A DNA stretch of 64,000 bases. It comes from Nymphaea colorata. Its lineage: Eukaryota > Streptophyta > Magnoliopsida > Nymphaeales > Nymphaeaceae. The stretch spans positions 994,001-1,058,000 of the forward strand of contig NC_045141.1 of assembly GCF_008831285.2 (NCBI RefSeq). The letters run 5' to 3'. The position numbers and the translations under genes were made by a program. A model generated the notes under the pieces. That model saw only the letters and a program-made list of their open reading frames with translations. It was not told where the DNA came from and did not search any database. The first letter of the stretch is position 1, and every line of letters begins with the position of its first letter. Of this stretch, positions 1 through 12,165 are shown in pieces.

Positions 1-239
1 CCTTCTTTCAAAATGATAGATCTAGAACTGTATACTTGACAATTTCTTTCCATTCGTTGAAATTTTATCCATAAGGAAAGGGATACCATTAGAGTCATGC
101 ACAAAAACTAACAAGGCATGGCAAAAAAAATAAAAGACATTCATAAGTTAACATGCATTATATGAAACAATGAATGGAAAAGTAAACTACAAGGCCCTTT
201 AATGTTCACAATTTCTAAGGCTATGGATATAGGCTAATC
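1..239. other. AT-rich sequence, nothing recognised
   Basis: I see no reading frame, repeat or RNA gene here. It precedes a decayed copia reverse-transcriptase remnant and may belong to the same dead element. Confidence 0.4.
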
Positions 240-1070
240 AAACCTCGTTTACTTGTCAGAGCTGTTACCAACATAGGAGTAGATTTCATGAAACTTTTTC
301 ATCTATTATTTGGTCAAATAACATATCAATCATCATCCTTAATCTTACTACTATCAAACAATAAGATATTCATCAATTTGATGTTAAAAATGTCTTTTTA
401 TGTGGAATTTTGTGTGAAGAAGTGTATATGAAACAACCACCTCAATATGAAGATCTACTTTTTCTACATCATGCTTGCAAATTTGTCTTCAATTCTTTAT
501 GGTGTAAAGCAAGATTTATGTATTTGGTTCGCTGGTTTTAGTAGATATTTTCTTGACTATGGTTTTAAGGGGATTCAACAGATTCTTCTATATTCACCTT
601 TCATAGTGGGGAATATATTTTGACACTTCTTGTTTATGTTGATGTGAATTTAATAGACAGTGCAAGTTATCGTAGAAAAATATATTTCTCCAATTCAAAA
701 TGAATTTCCTTGGAGAACTTCATTATTTCCTTATGATATAGGTAGATTAGAAACATGGCGATCTTTCATGAAGTTACACAAAATATGCATTTGATATACT
801 TGCTAAGGCCAACATACTTGATTGTAAAGCCTTGTCCAATGTCCATGAGTACCAAATTGATGGATGTTGACCTGTAGGCAAGTCACGTGATGGCTGCCAA
901 ACCTACATCTTATCATATCATCAGATTGTTGTATCGTTGTCATATTTGACCTTGACTCGTCCAAAGATCTCATTGGCAGTTAACTATGTCAGTCATATCT
1001 GTAGCCCCTATTTCTCAATGGCAGTTAACTATGTCAGCCATATCCGTAACCCCTATTTCAACGCAAAAGG
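240..1070 (+). mobile_element. decayed Ty1/copia reverse transcriptase remnant, copy 1
   Basis: Broken frames on the + strand resemble copia reverse transcriptase. Near 380-450 there is a DVKN.FL block followed by EEVYMKQPP. Near 640 there is a YVDV block where the catalytic YVDD is expected. Near 950-1060 there is a TRPKISLAVNYVSHI-like block, part of it repeated directly at about 975-1045. Many stops and frameshifts make it non-functional. From about 442 onward it is part of the segmental duplication and has a sister copy at 13837-14570. Confidence 0.7.
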
Positions 1071-1279
1071 TTGACGGCCGCGGCAATCGAACCAAGAACT
1101 GACTTGGGCTCAACCAGGCCAATTCTCGGCCTGATTGGGCCTCGGACGGCATAGTTTTCACGCCTGCCGGAATTCCAAAGTTGGGCGGTGGTTCTAGTTA
1201 CCGCTGCTCTTTTTCGGGCGACCATCCGAGCCAGTTCTGTAACGTCAGTGGTATTCCGGTTTTGTCCTTGGTGGCTACG

Positions 1280-2120
1280 GCAAACCCTTTTGTAAAAAAG
1301 TAAAAAAATAAAAAAAAAATTTGTTTGTAAACTGAACTCAATGTGAATCAATAGTTAAAAAATCATTATTAAGAAATAAATTTGAAAATTTTTCAAAATA
1401 CTTTAAAAATAGTTAACAATTGTGGAATGCCACTGATCCAACTTAAATGGGTCATCTCGGGCTGACTTCTGTTAGAGTGGACAAAATATCTTAAAAGACT
1501 TGGCAATTTAAATTCAATAAGTATGCCACTAGTTGGTTCAATTTAAATTGGTCAGGCCGATTTAGATATACTGGTCAAAATATCTTAAAACGCCTTAGCA
1601 ATTTCAGACCAATAAACTAGTCATCCAAGGCAAAACGAAAATATAAATAGTTTAGAGTAACCCAATCCAATCGTGTTTAGATTTAGACTCACATCTGACT
1701 TTTGCATACCTGAATTCGGAAACAATCAGCACAAGAATTGGCCCTTATAAACAATTGCAGTAGATCTTTATCAAAATTTCAGGTAAATGGCGAACTTGAC
1801 TCTAAATTCAGTTACTAAACTACATAGCAAATCTCAATGCAATTAATAATCAAACCAAAATATCTTTTATCGTACTAATTGAAAATTAGATCGATAATTA
1901 GACATATCAAATCCACATGTGGATTCCTTTTCCTTTTTTCCTAAAAATTCTCTTTTGTTGTTTTAAATGGTTGATTTCTTAGGGAACTTGTTATTAAAAA
2001 AAATAGAATTTGCATTGAATATTTGACAACATATTAAAAATGAAGCAACGGAGAAAATTTCGGAAATAATCCAATTTTATTTTTAAATAAATGTAATAAA
2101 GTAGACACGGCCAAGCTACC
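1280..2120. other. duplicated AT-rich intergenic spacer
   Basis: No gene seen. The stretch is shared with about 14630-15110 and 15650-15905 of copy 2. About 130 bp near 1790-1920 has no counterpart in copy 2, where the GGCCCG-rich insertion sits. Confidence 0.6.
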
Positions 2121-2124
2121 GAAG

Positions 2125-2445
2125 GATGGGCCGGGCATCGGGCTGCATACTCCGTTCCCAGTTTTGACGCAATTGAGCCTGTAAAATGCAGTTTGAACCC
2201 GTTTGAGTTGACTCGATAATATGTCAGACCGACTCGAGTTGGCCGGACCCTACTTGATTTGGGATGGGAAATTATTTAATATTATTTTTATGTTATTAAT
2301 AATATATATTTTATTATTAAAAATATATTTTTCATTTAAAATTTATTTTATATTAAAAAATATTATTTATTTTAATTAAATGGGATCCAAACCAGGGTTT
2401 CGATCGCTTAACCCGAGTTTCAATTGTGTAGCCGACCCGGCCCGA
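2125..2445. mobile_element. GGCCCG-ended MITE-like element, copy 1
   Basis: A ~320-bp AT-rich core is bordered by GGGCCGGGCATCGG on the left and by GACCCGGCCCGACGC, its approximate inverse, on the right. GC-rich inverted ends around an AT-rich middle are common in small non-autonomous hAT-type elements. A diverged sister lies at 15909-16245, so the insertion predates the segmental duplication. Exact ends and a target-site duplication are not resolved. Confidence 0.4.
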
Positions 2446-2469
2446 CGCTCTGATCCGGTCTAATACGCT

Positions 2470-2985
2470 GACGACTGCCGAGGGCCATCGGCCTCCCTCC
2501 CCGCCTCGTAACTTCTCACTGCGTCCCTTCCTTTCTCCTTCCTCCTGCTCTACCAACGTCGTGGAAACATCGCCTCCTTCGTCTCTCATTCCCCATAAGA
2601 TATCTTTCCCGGCTTGCCGACGTCCCACCCCAGGAAATTCATTGGTCATTTTCTTCCTTTTCCTGATGGAGTTCCTTCTTAGATCTCGAGTGTTTTTGTC
2701 TTTTGGCCTATTTTTTCTGATCCGGGTGTTCAACCGTTAATCGAGATAGAGGATACCCATCTTCAGAATCACGCCGAAGTTTCTTGGTCCCTTCGCAGAT
2801 TTTTTGAGTACAAAGTAGCTTCCTCTTGTGCGCAAGACCAATCCGCGTTTTAGAAAAAGGCGCTTTTTGGTGATTCCCTTCTTCGAGAAGGATGGTTGGT
2901 AAAAAACGTGGTTTGAGACTTTGAGTTAAGGAATTGAATCTTGTTGGAGAGAAGAAGGAGTTGAACTGTTGAAGGAGGGGGAAGA
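2470..2985 (+). promoter_or_regulatory. putative promoter and 5' leader of ACA, copy 1
   Basis: About 500 bp upstream of the distal exon 1 matches the sequence upstream of the proximal exon 1 (16300-16773) closely, apart from small indels. It therefore probably carries promoter and 5' UTR. I do not mark a TATA box or transcription start because none is clear by eye. The long minus-strand ORF across it (2353-2733) is taken as a chance frame in GC-richer leader DNA. Confidence 0.5.
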
Positions 2986-3162
2986 ATGGAAAACTATCTG
3001 AACGAGAACTTTGGTGGGGTGAGGTCGAAGAACTCGTCTGAGGAGGCGCTCAGACGATGGAGACGGGTATGCGGTGTCGTGAAGAACCGCAAACGGCGAT
3101 TTCGGTTCACCGCGAACCTGTCCAAGAGATCAGAAGCAGAGGCTATGCGGAGAACCAATCAT
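2986..3162 (+). CDS. duplicated exon 1 of the Ca2+-ATPase (distal copy)
   Basis: Encodes 59 residues beginning [11 protein letters not shown], the N-terminus of plant autoinhibited Ca2+-ATPases. The frame is open to a GTATGC donor at 3163 and ends in phase 0, the same as the proximal copy at 16774-16950. The two peptides differ at only two positions (N3 versus S3, V31 versus I31). The basic, Trp-containing stretch at residues 21-41 corresponds to the calmodulin-binding autoinhibitory region of the family. If transcribed from here, splicing to exon 2 (33803) would need a 30.6-kb intron. It could instead be a dead copy: the intron sequence after it has been replaced by copia DNA from about 3271. 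S3 matches the usual family start, which favours the proximal copy as the main exon. Confidence 0.8.
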
Positions 3163-3270
3163 GTATGCTCTCTCTCTCTCTCTCTCCCTCTCTCTTATAT
3201 GCAGTTCTTGGGCTTCCTTTGATCGTGGAGAATCATGATGAGAGTTGAGAGGCGAAACTTCTAAATGCTG

Positions 3271-4870
3271 TTATATTTTGCCACTTTAAAACTCGTTTTC
3301 CCTTTCAACATATTCCTCACTTTCTTGGCTGATCACGGATCATGTACAACTCAAGGATTCGACGACATCGGTATGAATAATACCTTCTTGCTTCAGAATC
3401 CCAAATAATCTTCAACATTCTCTGTCTATAAAATTGAACAGAAAATTATCTCATTTGGTAAGATCACTTTACTCCATCTCATAGGCTTTGTTGATGGTGG
3501 CAGACCTACACCACCAAAGCATAAACTAGGTGGCACTACCCAGCTCAATAAAGAATAGTATTGAATGGTTGCCTGTGACCAACTTTTATCGAGTTGGATC
3601 AAATCTTCATCGAAACCCCTTCACATTGGGTTAAAGTCATCTCCTGAACTTTGGAAGGCTCATAAGCTGCTTACTTAGATGTAGAGTGGTGCAACTGAAA
3701 TCCCAACTTTAGGATTTGAACGCAACGAGCTCTATGGATGCTTACATTAATAAAGCAAAAAAAAAAAAAAATTCCATCAGTTAGCTATAGCATCCAAACC
3801 TTTTGTCCTTCAAATATCGAGAAATGTCAGTGCTGCATACTCGGCTTTCCACACTAGCATTGAAACTTAGAAGGAGTATTGTTGTTTATTCAGGCAGCCA
3901 ATTTCAGAAAAGTTGCAGGCCAAAATCTTGATCAACTTCAACCAGCTGCCAACATTGCCTCAAATCAAAATAATTTCAACTGATCTCAGAATTTTAGAGG
4001 TCATGCAAGTGGAGTTATAAGAATAATAGAGGAGGGCGAAGGAACGACTCTCAAAATGGTGATCAGCCAGTTTGTCAAGTTCATAAAAGAATTGGCCATA
4101 TTGCAAAGAATTGCTGGTCATATAATAGTCTTTTGAAAGAAAAAAACGAAGGTACTACAGGCTATAGCATGTCAGCCAGTTCAAAGACCGTGCATGCTGG
4201 TGCCCAGATTCAGGTGCGACGCACCATGTAACCAATTATATCAACAATCTTTATATTTACAACCCATACGAAGGAAACGACACTTTGAAAATTGGATGCG
4301 GGTCTGGTCTATATATCTCTAATGCTGGATCTGCACAAATTCATTCTTTTTTGAAGTTAAATGTTATTTTAAATGTTCCAGAAATCACTAAAAACTTGAT
4401 GTGAAGTTCATTAGTTTGGCAACAGATAATGATGTGCGTTTTAGAATTTCATTCTCATACTTTGTGTATTAATGATTGGATGACAGCGAAAGTTCACAAG
4501 CACATATGGACTGTACAATATCTTTTTGGATCGTGCAAGCAAGGAAGCATTGACTACTAAGAAGGACTCTTTAGAAGATTGACACAAGAGATTGGGGCAT
4601 TCAGCTCTTAACGTTGTTAGGCATATATTAAGTTCTTTTGATATATTCATTACAGTGGTACAGTTTGCAATATTTGTGAATCTTGTCAAAAAGGAAAAAA
4701 ATCATAGACTCCCTTTTAATTTAAGTATAAGTGGTGTTTAGGCACCTCTTGAATTGATTTATTCAGATCTATGGGGCCTAGTATCTATTGAAGGTTTGCA
4801 TGGACATAGATATTATGTTGTTTTTGTTAATATTTTTTCCAAGTATATATGTGCTTATATTGGATCTACA
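3271..4870 (+). mobile_element. copia fragment (LTR tail, gag, protease, start of integrase), sister of the intron copia
   Basis: Begins with an LTR tail (ACTCGTTTTCCCTTTC, about 3288-3330) fused directly to the gag start, with the primer-binding site missing. It then follows the gag-protease-integrase order and ends at an integrase block (SDLWG, about 4765). It matches 23100-25040 closely and shares its damage: the same in-frame stop after QNPK in gag and the same changed CTTACTTAGATGTAGAGTGG segment. It lacks the 319-bp MITE found at 23325-23643. Shared damage suggests descent by segmental duplication, not independent insertion. Confidence 0.75.
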
Positions 4871-5400
4871 TCTCGTGAATTGGATTTTGGACCTTTAAAT
4901 TTGAATTTAGATCTAATTGATTTCGATTTAGAAAATTGACTCTTCATTTGGATAGTGCATTCAGAGCATCTGATTTGAATTTCAAGTAACTTGGATCATG
5001 AATTTGGATCTTACATAGAATTGGATTTTGATTTAGATTTTGAATATTATATCTATAATTTTGGATCTTAGGTTTTATAGTTTGGATCATAATTTCAAAC
5101 CTTATAGGATCAGACCTTAATTTAAATTTTGGATTTCAGATCTTAAACTTTAGATTTCAGAACGACATTATTTGGATCAAGATCTTAGATTTTATAAGTT
5201 TGGATTTCAGAATCAAACTCAAAACTCCACCTAAGTTGATCCCTTAGATCCAAAACCCCCCAAGTTCAAACCCTCATATTTAGATATATGGATTGGATCA
5301 TAAAGTATAAATTTAGAATTTTCTTGAATTAGATCATGAATTTAGATTTGAAACAAGATATTTTGGATTACAAATTATAGTCCTCTTTAGGTCTATGTCC
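4870..5400. repeat. degenerate GATC-rich short repeat
   Basis: About 500 bp is dominated by irregular repeats of TTGGATC, AGATTT and GATCATGAATTTGGATC-like words. No fixed period is visible. A comparable GATCCA-rich patch, mainly in the complementary sense, lies at about 45280-45500. I see no coding potential. Confidence 0.55.
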
Positions 5401-7087
5401 TAAAACTTCAGAAACCAGATCTCAAGTGTGTCTGGACCTAGTTTGCAGGTCTTCATATTAGCTAGAGAAATTGTTACATAGATCTATAATGATACAAATC
5501 ATCAACTAGTTCCTCAAGATCCAAAAGTGTTCTATTTTAATTCATGCACTCCAATTTTCGATGATCTGGTTATCTCTTCGAAAATCTCATCTTTTTCAAA
5601 TTTGTTGTATGAGCAATAATAACAGTTTGCTTATTGCTACTAGCACCTCTAGTTAGAATGAAGACATATCCTATAGTAGGTTTCTTACTATCTAGACATC
5701 CTACTGAGTTAGCATTTGAGAAACCAACTAATTAAAGGTCGTCCATCTTACAATATCTCAATATCTAGTCTTTGTGCCTTGCAAATATATCATGATTCTC
5801 TTTACTATCTTCCAATGCGTCATGCTTACGTTAAACCACTCCAATAGCAAAGAAACATCCGGCCTAGTGCAAGTTTGCCATATAGTAGCTACCAACTATT
5901 GATGCATATGGAATGCATTACTCATCTTTTTCTTTTCATATTTATCATGTATACAATCATGTAGGTTGAATTTTTCTCCTTTAGCTATAGGGGTAAAGTA
6001 TGAGAGAAATTCTCCATTCTGTATTTTTTAAGCACTTTATTGATATCTGCAGTTTGAAAGAGACTTAAAACTTTTTTACTTTTGTTTTGATAGATCTTAG
6101 TGCTGAGAACATAGTATGTCTCACCCATATTCTCATTTCAAAATGATATGCAAGAAATCTCCTTTTTTCTATTAGCATTTGTTTATCATTCATCAACATA
6201 TAACATCAAAACTAAAAGCTTGTTCCCACTATTCTTAAGTATATATATCAATGAATGATGTTTTTTGTATAGCCAAAAGCCATAATGGCATTGAAAAACT
6301 TGATATGTCATTGTCATGATGCTTTTTTAAATTTTTTAATTGACTTATTAAGTTTGCAAACTAAATGATCTTTGTTGCTCTCAATCGACCCTTGAGATTG
6401 TTTCACATATATTCTTACATTTAGATCCTCATTCAGGAAAATTGTTTTAACATTCATCAGTATGATTATAAGTCAAACTGTGCTACTAAGGCAAGAACTA
6501 ATTTCATCGACTCTTTAGTAGAGACAAGAGAATACATCTCTTTATAGTCTATGCACTCTATTTGGGTGAACGACTTAAGAACTAGTCTTGTTCTATACCT
6601 TTCAGTTTTGTCTTTAGAGTCTCTTTTCGTCTTATAGACCTATTTACATCTTATGAGTTTTACTCTTTCAAGAAACTCAACATGATTGCACATCTAGTCA
6701 TAAAGTCAAACTATTCTTTCATGACATTTATCTAGTATGTGTATTACTTATTTTTTATAGCTTCTATAAATGTCCGAGCATTTTCATCGATACCAATGAA
6801 TTATCAGACTCCTATAGATACATTATATGGTCAAGTGTAATAACAAGTTTCATTATTTTAGTGGATCTTTGAACAAACAATTGTACAATCTTAATCTAAA
6901 AATGTATATTTATTCTTGCTCATAAATGTGGTCCACAATTGGTTTATTTTGGGTTTGGTATATTACATACTGGATCAACTTTTGTATTATCATAAAAGTT
7001 AATAAAGTCAAATGCTTTAGTATCTTCTTCAATATGATTATATTTTATATCCTACAATTTTTCAAACTCAAGGTTTTGTAATGTATT
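5400..7087 (-). mobile_element. decayed minus-strand copia, 3' half (RNase H and RT)
   Basis: Read on the minus strand, about 5640-5760 resembles copia RNase H (GFSNANS..GCLDSKKPTIGY) and about 6150-6230 resembles the RT active-site block (LYVDE). Stops and frameshifts are frequent. The element is interrupted at 7088-7092 by a younger copia with a CAACC target duplication and resumes at 12171, where integrase and gag remnants follow in the expected order. Confidence 0.65.
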
Positions 7088-7092
7088 CAACC

Positions 7093-7362
7093 TGTAGAAA
7101 TACGCAATGGAAGAGAGAAACAGAGAAGAAACACATGATATACGTGGAAAACCTCAAGAAGAGGTGAAAACCTAGGGGCAAAACCGCAACCCTAGGAGAG
7201 AGAAAATCTTTTCCACTTAATCAACTCAATTACAATAAGTGGAGATTATATACGGGAGAGGTAGAGAGTCCCACCTAGGGTTACCGAGCCAACCTCGGTA
7301 CCCGCGCCCATGGGACCGGGTCCATATCCGAACCCGGTTCCCTATTACAAGATATTCTAACA
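7093..7362 (-). repeat. 3' LTR of the young copia (270 bp)
   Basis: Read on +, it runs from TGTAGAAATACGC to GATATTCTAACA and matches 11880-12165. It lacks about 17 bp present there (the CACGGAGAAGCTCTAA region). The small ORFs across it on both strands are LTR noise. Confidence 0.93.
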
Positions 7363-10300
7363 CTCCCCTCAAGCTTGGCATACATGTCGAACATGTCAAG
7401 CTTGCTAACATTCTTCTCAAATTGAGATGTACATAAGGCTTTGGTTAAAACATCTGCAACTTGATCTTCAGACTTCATATACGGCAGGATCAATTCCTTT
7501 GAATCTATGCGTTCCCGTATGAAATGGCGACCTATCTCCATATGTTTCGTTATGTCATGAAGGACTGGATTATTAGCTAGGTTAATAGCAGACTTGTTGT
7601 CACAATACATCTTCATCTTCTCTTTCATTTCAACCTCAATATCTATTAGAAGAATCTTTATCCATAACATTTCTGTAACCCCCATAGCAACTGCCCTGTA
7701 TTCAGCCTCAGCACTGGATCTAGAACAGACTTCCTGCCTTTTACTCCTCCACACCACCAGGTTACCTCCCAGAAAGATACAGTACCCTATGGTGGACCTC
7801 CTAGTATCTGTGCACCCTGCCCAATCGGCGTCAGAGTATCCTTCAATATTCAGTTGGTCCTGCTGAGTGTACAGTAATCCTTTCCCTGGATCATTCTTTA
7901 GGTACCCCAACACTCTCTCTGCACTCTTCTAGTGACAATCAGTAGGAGCATGCATAAACTGACTCAACACATTTACAGCATAGGTAATATCAGGGCGAGT
8001 AAGAGTAAAATAAATAAGCTTACCAACCAACCTCTGATATCTTCCTTTTCCTTCCTCATCCAGGATGTTACCAGTTTTGATACTTATCTTTGTACCTGAC
8101 TCCATTGGGGTTAGAAAAGGCCTGCATCCCAGTTTACTTGTCTTCTTTAGAAGATTCAGAGTGTACTTCCTTTGCTTCATAACAAGTCCTGTCTCTGATC
8201 GAGCAATCTGTATCCCCAGAAAGTACTTTAGTTTACCCAGATCTTTCAGATCAAATTCAGCAGCTAACATCTTCTTCTTTTTCTTTTTCTCTTCTTCATC
8301 GTCACCTGTGACAATCATATCATCAACATATACAAGAAGAAGACTCACCAGACCATTTCTCTTCTTAATGAATAGGGTGTGATCATCATTTCCCTGTTTG
8401 TATCCATTAGTCTTCATCACTATCTTCAGTCTTTCAAACCATGCTCTAGGAGACTGCTTTAGTCCATACAAGGCTTTCTTGAAATGACAACATTTTCTGC
8501 TTTGGGCATATCTAGGAGGCATGCTCATATAAACCTCTTCTTCTAAATGGCCGTTCAAGAATGCATTCTTGACATCAAGCTGATCCATGCTCCACTTCTT
8601 TTGCACAACAAGTGCTAAAATAACCCTCACGGTTTTCAGTTTAGCAATAGGGGCAAAAGTTTCAAGATAATCAATACCATATTTTTGACTGAACCCCTTT
8701 GCAACAAGGTGAGCCTTATACCGTTCCACCGTACCATCAGGTTTATACTTCACACTAAACACCCACTTAGAACCAACTAAATGAGTGCCCTTGGGAATAT
8801 CAACTACTTCCCACGTGTTGTTCTTTGCCAAGGCATTCATCTCCTTTGTCATGGCCTGTAGCCATTTAGGATCCTCTCTGGCGTCTTCCACACACCTGGG
8901 AATCACAGACTTAGACAAGGATGTAATAAAGCATTTGTAATCCTTACTAAGTTTCGCATAAGAAACAAATCTCTGAATAGGATGAGAAGTACATGACCTG
9001 GTTCCCTTGCGCAAGGCTATGGGAAGCTCTTCATCTATTGGACTTGGGTCATCCGGGGAACTCACAGGATTGGGATTGGTTACATCAACATCTTCAACCA
9101 CATCAGTCTTCTTTCTGGTGTACACCTGGCCGAACAGATGATCACGGGCTGTGGGCTGATCATCCACAGAGTTTCCTCCCACATGGCTGTCGCTATCACC
9201 TCTGACTGTCTCTGCCACACTGTGACTAACCTTGTATTCCAAAAAATCCATAAACTGAATCAGCTGATCTGAGGAATACTCTTCCACATTGTTTCCTATA
9301 CACTCCCCCTGAAGAGGATTCACAGGAAAATACGTCTCATGTTCATGAAAGGTAACATCCCGAGAGACATAAATCTTGGATGTAGTAGGGTCAAGACACT
9401 TATATCCCTTCTGAGTTGAAGAATACCCCAAGAAGACAGCTTTGACAGACCGAGCATCAAGTTTCTTAAGGGTTGGACTATGGTCATGAACAAAGCAAGT
9501 ACACCCAAACACCCGAGGAGTAAGAGGCCAAGGGTTCTGAGTGGGCCTGAGGACAGAGTAGGGAGAACGATCATTCAATACACGAGTAGGCATACGGTTA
9601 ATCAGATGGGCACTAGTGAGAAGAGCATCACCCGAGTAGCGCTTAGGAACATGCCTATGGAACATAATGGCACGGGTGACATCTAATAAATGGTGATTTT
9701 CACGTTCGGCGACGCCATTTTGAGGAGGTGTGTAACTACAGGATGTCTCATGAATAATACCCTTGCTCCTCAAGAAGTCGTCTAAAGATTGGGAGACATA
9801 CTCTCAGGCATTATCAGTGCGGAAAGCTTGAACAGAGGTCTGAAATTGAGTCTCAACAAAAGCAACAAAATTTTTGACAATGATGGGAACTTCACTACAT
9901 TCTTTCAACAGGTACACGAACGTACAACGGGAGTAGTCATCAATAAGAGTCATAAAATAATGAAAACCACGACAAGTGGGTACTCCCGAAGGACCCCAAA
10001 CATCAGAGTGAACCAAAGCAAACAGACGAGTGGTTTTATTGAGAGAAATATGGTACGAAGCCCTGACATGTTTAGCCAACTGGCAAACTTCACATGAGAA
10101 AGAATCAATAGAAACAGAAGTAAAAAGCCTTGGAAACAACTTCTTGATCAATTGAAAAGGGAGATGCCTAAGACGCTCGTGCCATCGCATAATGGTAGAT
10201 ATGTCTTCCATGCCTGACAACCGTCCACTAGTGGCTGAGATCAAGGCAGACGCAACTTGCACGGGCAGTCTGTAGAGTCCATTAATAACCGAACCAATCC

Positions 10301-11598
10301 CAATCTTCTTCCCCGTCACCAAGTCCTGCAAGGAACAATGATCAGTAGAAAAGATTAGATTACAATTGAGTTCTCTGGTAATACTGCTGACAGATAACAA
10401 GTTCACAGGAATATTGGGAATATGGAGAGCATTATGAAAATGATATTTATTCAACAAGGACAAACTCCCTTTTCCAGCCACAGAAATAGAAGACCCGTCA
10501 GTCATAGACACGCGTTGCTGCCCTGAGGACAATTGGTATTCTTGAAACAGCTTAGGATTCCCTGTCATATGATGCGTAGCCCCACTATCAACAATCCAAT
10601 CACCAAGAGAGAGATTACCTTGATCGCTTGTGGCAACAAGAGCTTGAGCTAACTTAGCTCCCTCGGACGTGGACGTTTCCTCTTGCGTAGTAGATAGCCG
10701 GCTGATATAAGCTTGCAATTCCTTGATTTGATCGGAGGAAAGCTTTGATTTTTCAACAGTTGACGAACTACCCTGACTAGAGTCAGGCACAGAAGAACCC
10801 TGCCGACTAGAAGAAGGACGACCACGAACAAGTCTCTTCTCAGGTTGAATATCCCAACAGAAATCCACTGAATGCCCCAACTTGTTACAATGACTACAAC
10901 GTCAAACAGGACGCTGTCCAGTCCCTGAGGCACGGCTAACAAACGCTGAAGGGGAACTCCCATGGCTGGAGTCAATATGCATAACTTGGCGACGTTGTTC
11001 CTCAGATTCCACCCGAGCATACACCTCCTCAATCCCAGGGATCTCGTCACAATTTAGAATTTGGCTCCTAATGGATTCAAATTCATCACGTAAGCCTCCA
11101 AGGAAAATAAAGGTCTGGTCCATCCATTCTTTTTCCCAGTACAAGGCATGATCAGAACCATAATGCCAGTCATCATTCACATGGTAATCAAGTTCCTCCC
11201 ATTTAGTCTTGAGGGCGGCAAAATAAGATGCTACAGACAAGTCACCCTGTGTAAGAGAGTAGATGCTACGTTTGATTTGATACGTACGCAATACTCTCTT
11301 CTTACGGCCATATATCCGTGCAAGCACAGTCCACATGTCATATGCAGTCGACTTACGCAAGATCAGAGGCTGAATATCGGCGGAAACAGAACTAATGATC
11401 CAGACTTTAACTTGGCTATCTTCCAATGCCCAAGTCGCCACCGCGGCTAGTTATCCCGATTTCTAGGGCAGCAGACCAAGAGAGGTAGTTGTCTTTGTTC
11501 AGCCGGATGGAGGTGACTTGAATAGGCAAGTTCTCACTCTTGGTATTACTGCCCGTGTCAAAGGCAACATCAATCTTGGGAGTCATCTCTTCGGCCAT
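7281..11598 (-). pseudogene. gag-pol polyprotein of the young copia (broken)
   Basis: Gag begins at about 11598 (MAEEMTPK). A deletion or frameshift near 11441-11460 shifts the frame. From there to 7281 a single frame is interrupted only by stops at 10902-10904 (TGA), 9804-9806 (TGA) and 7929-7931 (TAG). Order on the minus strand: gag with zinc knuckle C-x2-C-x4-H-x4-C just after the first stop; protease with DSGATHH (about 10580); integrase with the GVAEREN block (about 9700); RT with [11 protein letters not shown] and an intact YVDD (about 8330); RNase H with SDADWAG and MYCDNKSA (about 7580-7830). A run of six lysines follows the YVDD block. Two stops are compatible with C-to-T changes (CGA to TGA, TGG to TAG), as expected for methylated plant retrotransposons. 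Confidence 0.93.
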
Positions 11599-11866
11599 CA
11601 CAATCACCAGAGAGACACAATACCAAGAAGACGTCACGAAGAATCACTGGCGGCGGCGGGAAATCGCTGGCAACGACGGCGATGGCGACGTTGGAACAGA
11701 CGACGACAACGACGCCGCAAGGAGAAACAACGGTGGGAAAAACGGCAGTGGCGGCGAAAAAGAACACAGCGATAGCGACGCTGGATGAAAAACGACGGCG
11801 GCGGCAATAGAAACACACCAGCAGCGGCGGAAACACACGATCACAGAACAAATCCCACACGCGCTG

Positions 11867-11879
11867 GCTCTGATACCAT
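11867..11879 (-). other. primer-binding site of the young copia
   Basis: On the minus strand, TGGTATCAGAGCC directly follows the 5' LTR. It is complementary to the 3' end of initiator tRNA-Met, the usual copia primer. Confidence 0.9.
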
Positions 11880-12165
11880 GTATAAATATGCAATGGAAGA
11901 GAGAAACATAGAAGAAACACACGATATACGTGGAAAACCTCAAGAAGAGGTGAAAAACCACGGAGAAGCTCTAACCTAGGGGCAAAACCGCAACCCTAGG
12001 AGAGAGAAAATCTTTTCCACTTAATCAACTCAATTACAATAAGTGGAGATTATATAAGGGAGAGGTAGAGAGCCCCGCCTAGGGTATCGAGCCAGCCTCG
12101 GTACCCACGCCCATGGGACCGGGTCCATATCCGGACCCGGTTCCCTATTACAAGATATTCTAACA
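11880..12165 (-). repeat. 5' LTR of the young copia (286 bp)
   Basis: Starts TGTATAAATATGC on + and ends TTCTAACA, followed by the CAACC target duplication. It pairs with 7093-7362. Confidence 0.93.

Larger units (their letters stand above)
442..3270 (+). repeat. segmental duplication, copy 1 (copia remnant, promoter and ACA exon 1)
   Basis: This block is a direct repeat of 13837-17045. The order is the same in both: copia RT remnant, AT-rich spacer, GGCCCG-bearing element, 5' leader, exon 1 and the start of intron 1. Similarity begins at a shared GATATGAAGATCTAC-like sequence and ends at a shared CTAAATGCTG. Copy 1 has about 165 bp near 1100-1265 that copy 2 lacks. Copy 2 has a ~540-bp GGCCCG-rich insertion that copy 1 lacks. 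Identity is highest across the leader and exon 1. Confidence 0.9.
7093..12165 (-). mobile_element. young minus-strand Ty1/copia retrotransposon (5.07 kb)
   Basis: A nearly complete copia element. It has LTRs at both ends starting TG and ending CA, a PPT-like CTTGAGGGGAG next to the 3' LTR, a tRNA-Met-type primer-binding site next to the 5' LTR, and a gag-PR-INT-RT-RH order typical of copia. A 5-bp target duplication CAACC lies at 7088-7092 and 12166-12170. The LTRs are nearly identical except for one ~17-bp indel, so insertion is probably recent. The polyprotein is disabled by one frameshift or deletion in gag and three in-frame stops. It sits inside an older copia of the same orientation. 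Confidence 0.95.

Noticed and set aside
2353-2733. 126-residue minus-strand ORF, with a related one at 16220-16546
   Set aside because: It lies antisense to the ACA leader and is duplicated with it. The two copies differ by frame-disrupting indels and contain no domain.
9789-10097. Plus-strand ORF opposite the copia integrase
   Set aside because: Shadow frame of the minus-strand gag-pol.
11518-11961. Overlapping Arg/Ser-rich ORFs on both strands
   Set aside because: They arise from CGACGG-rich leader sequence of the young copia and have no recognisable domain.
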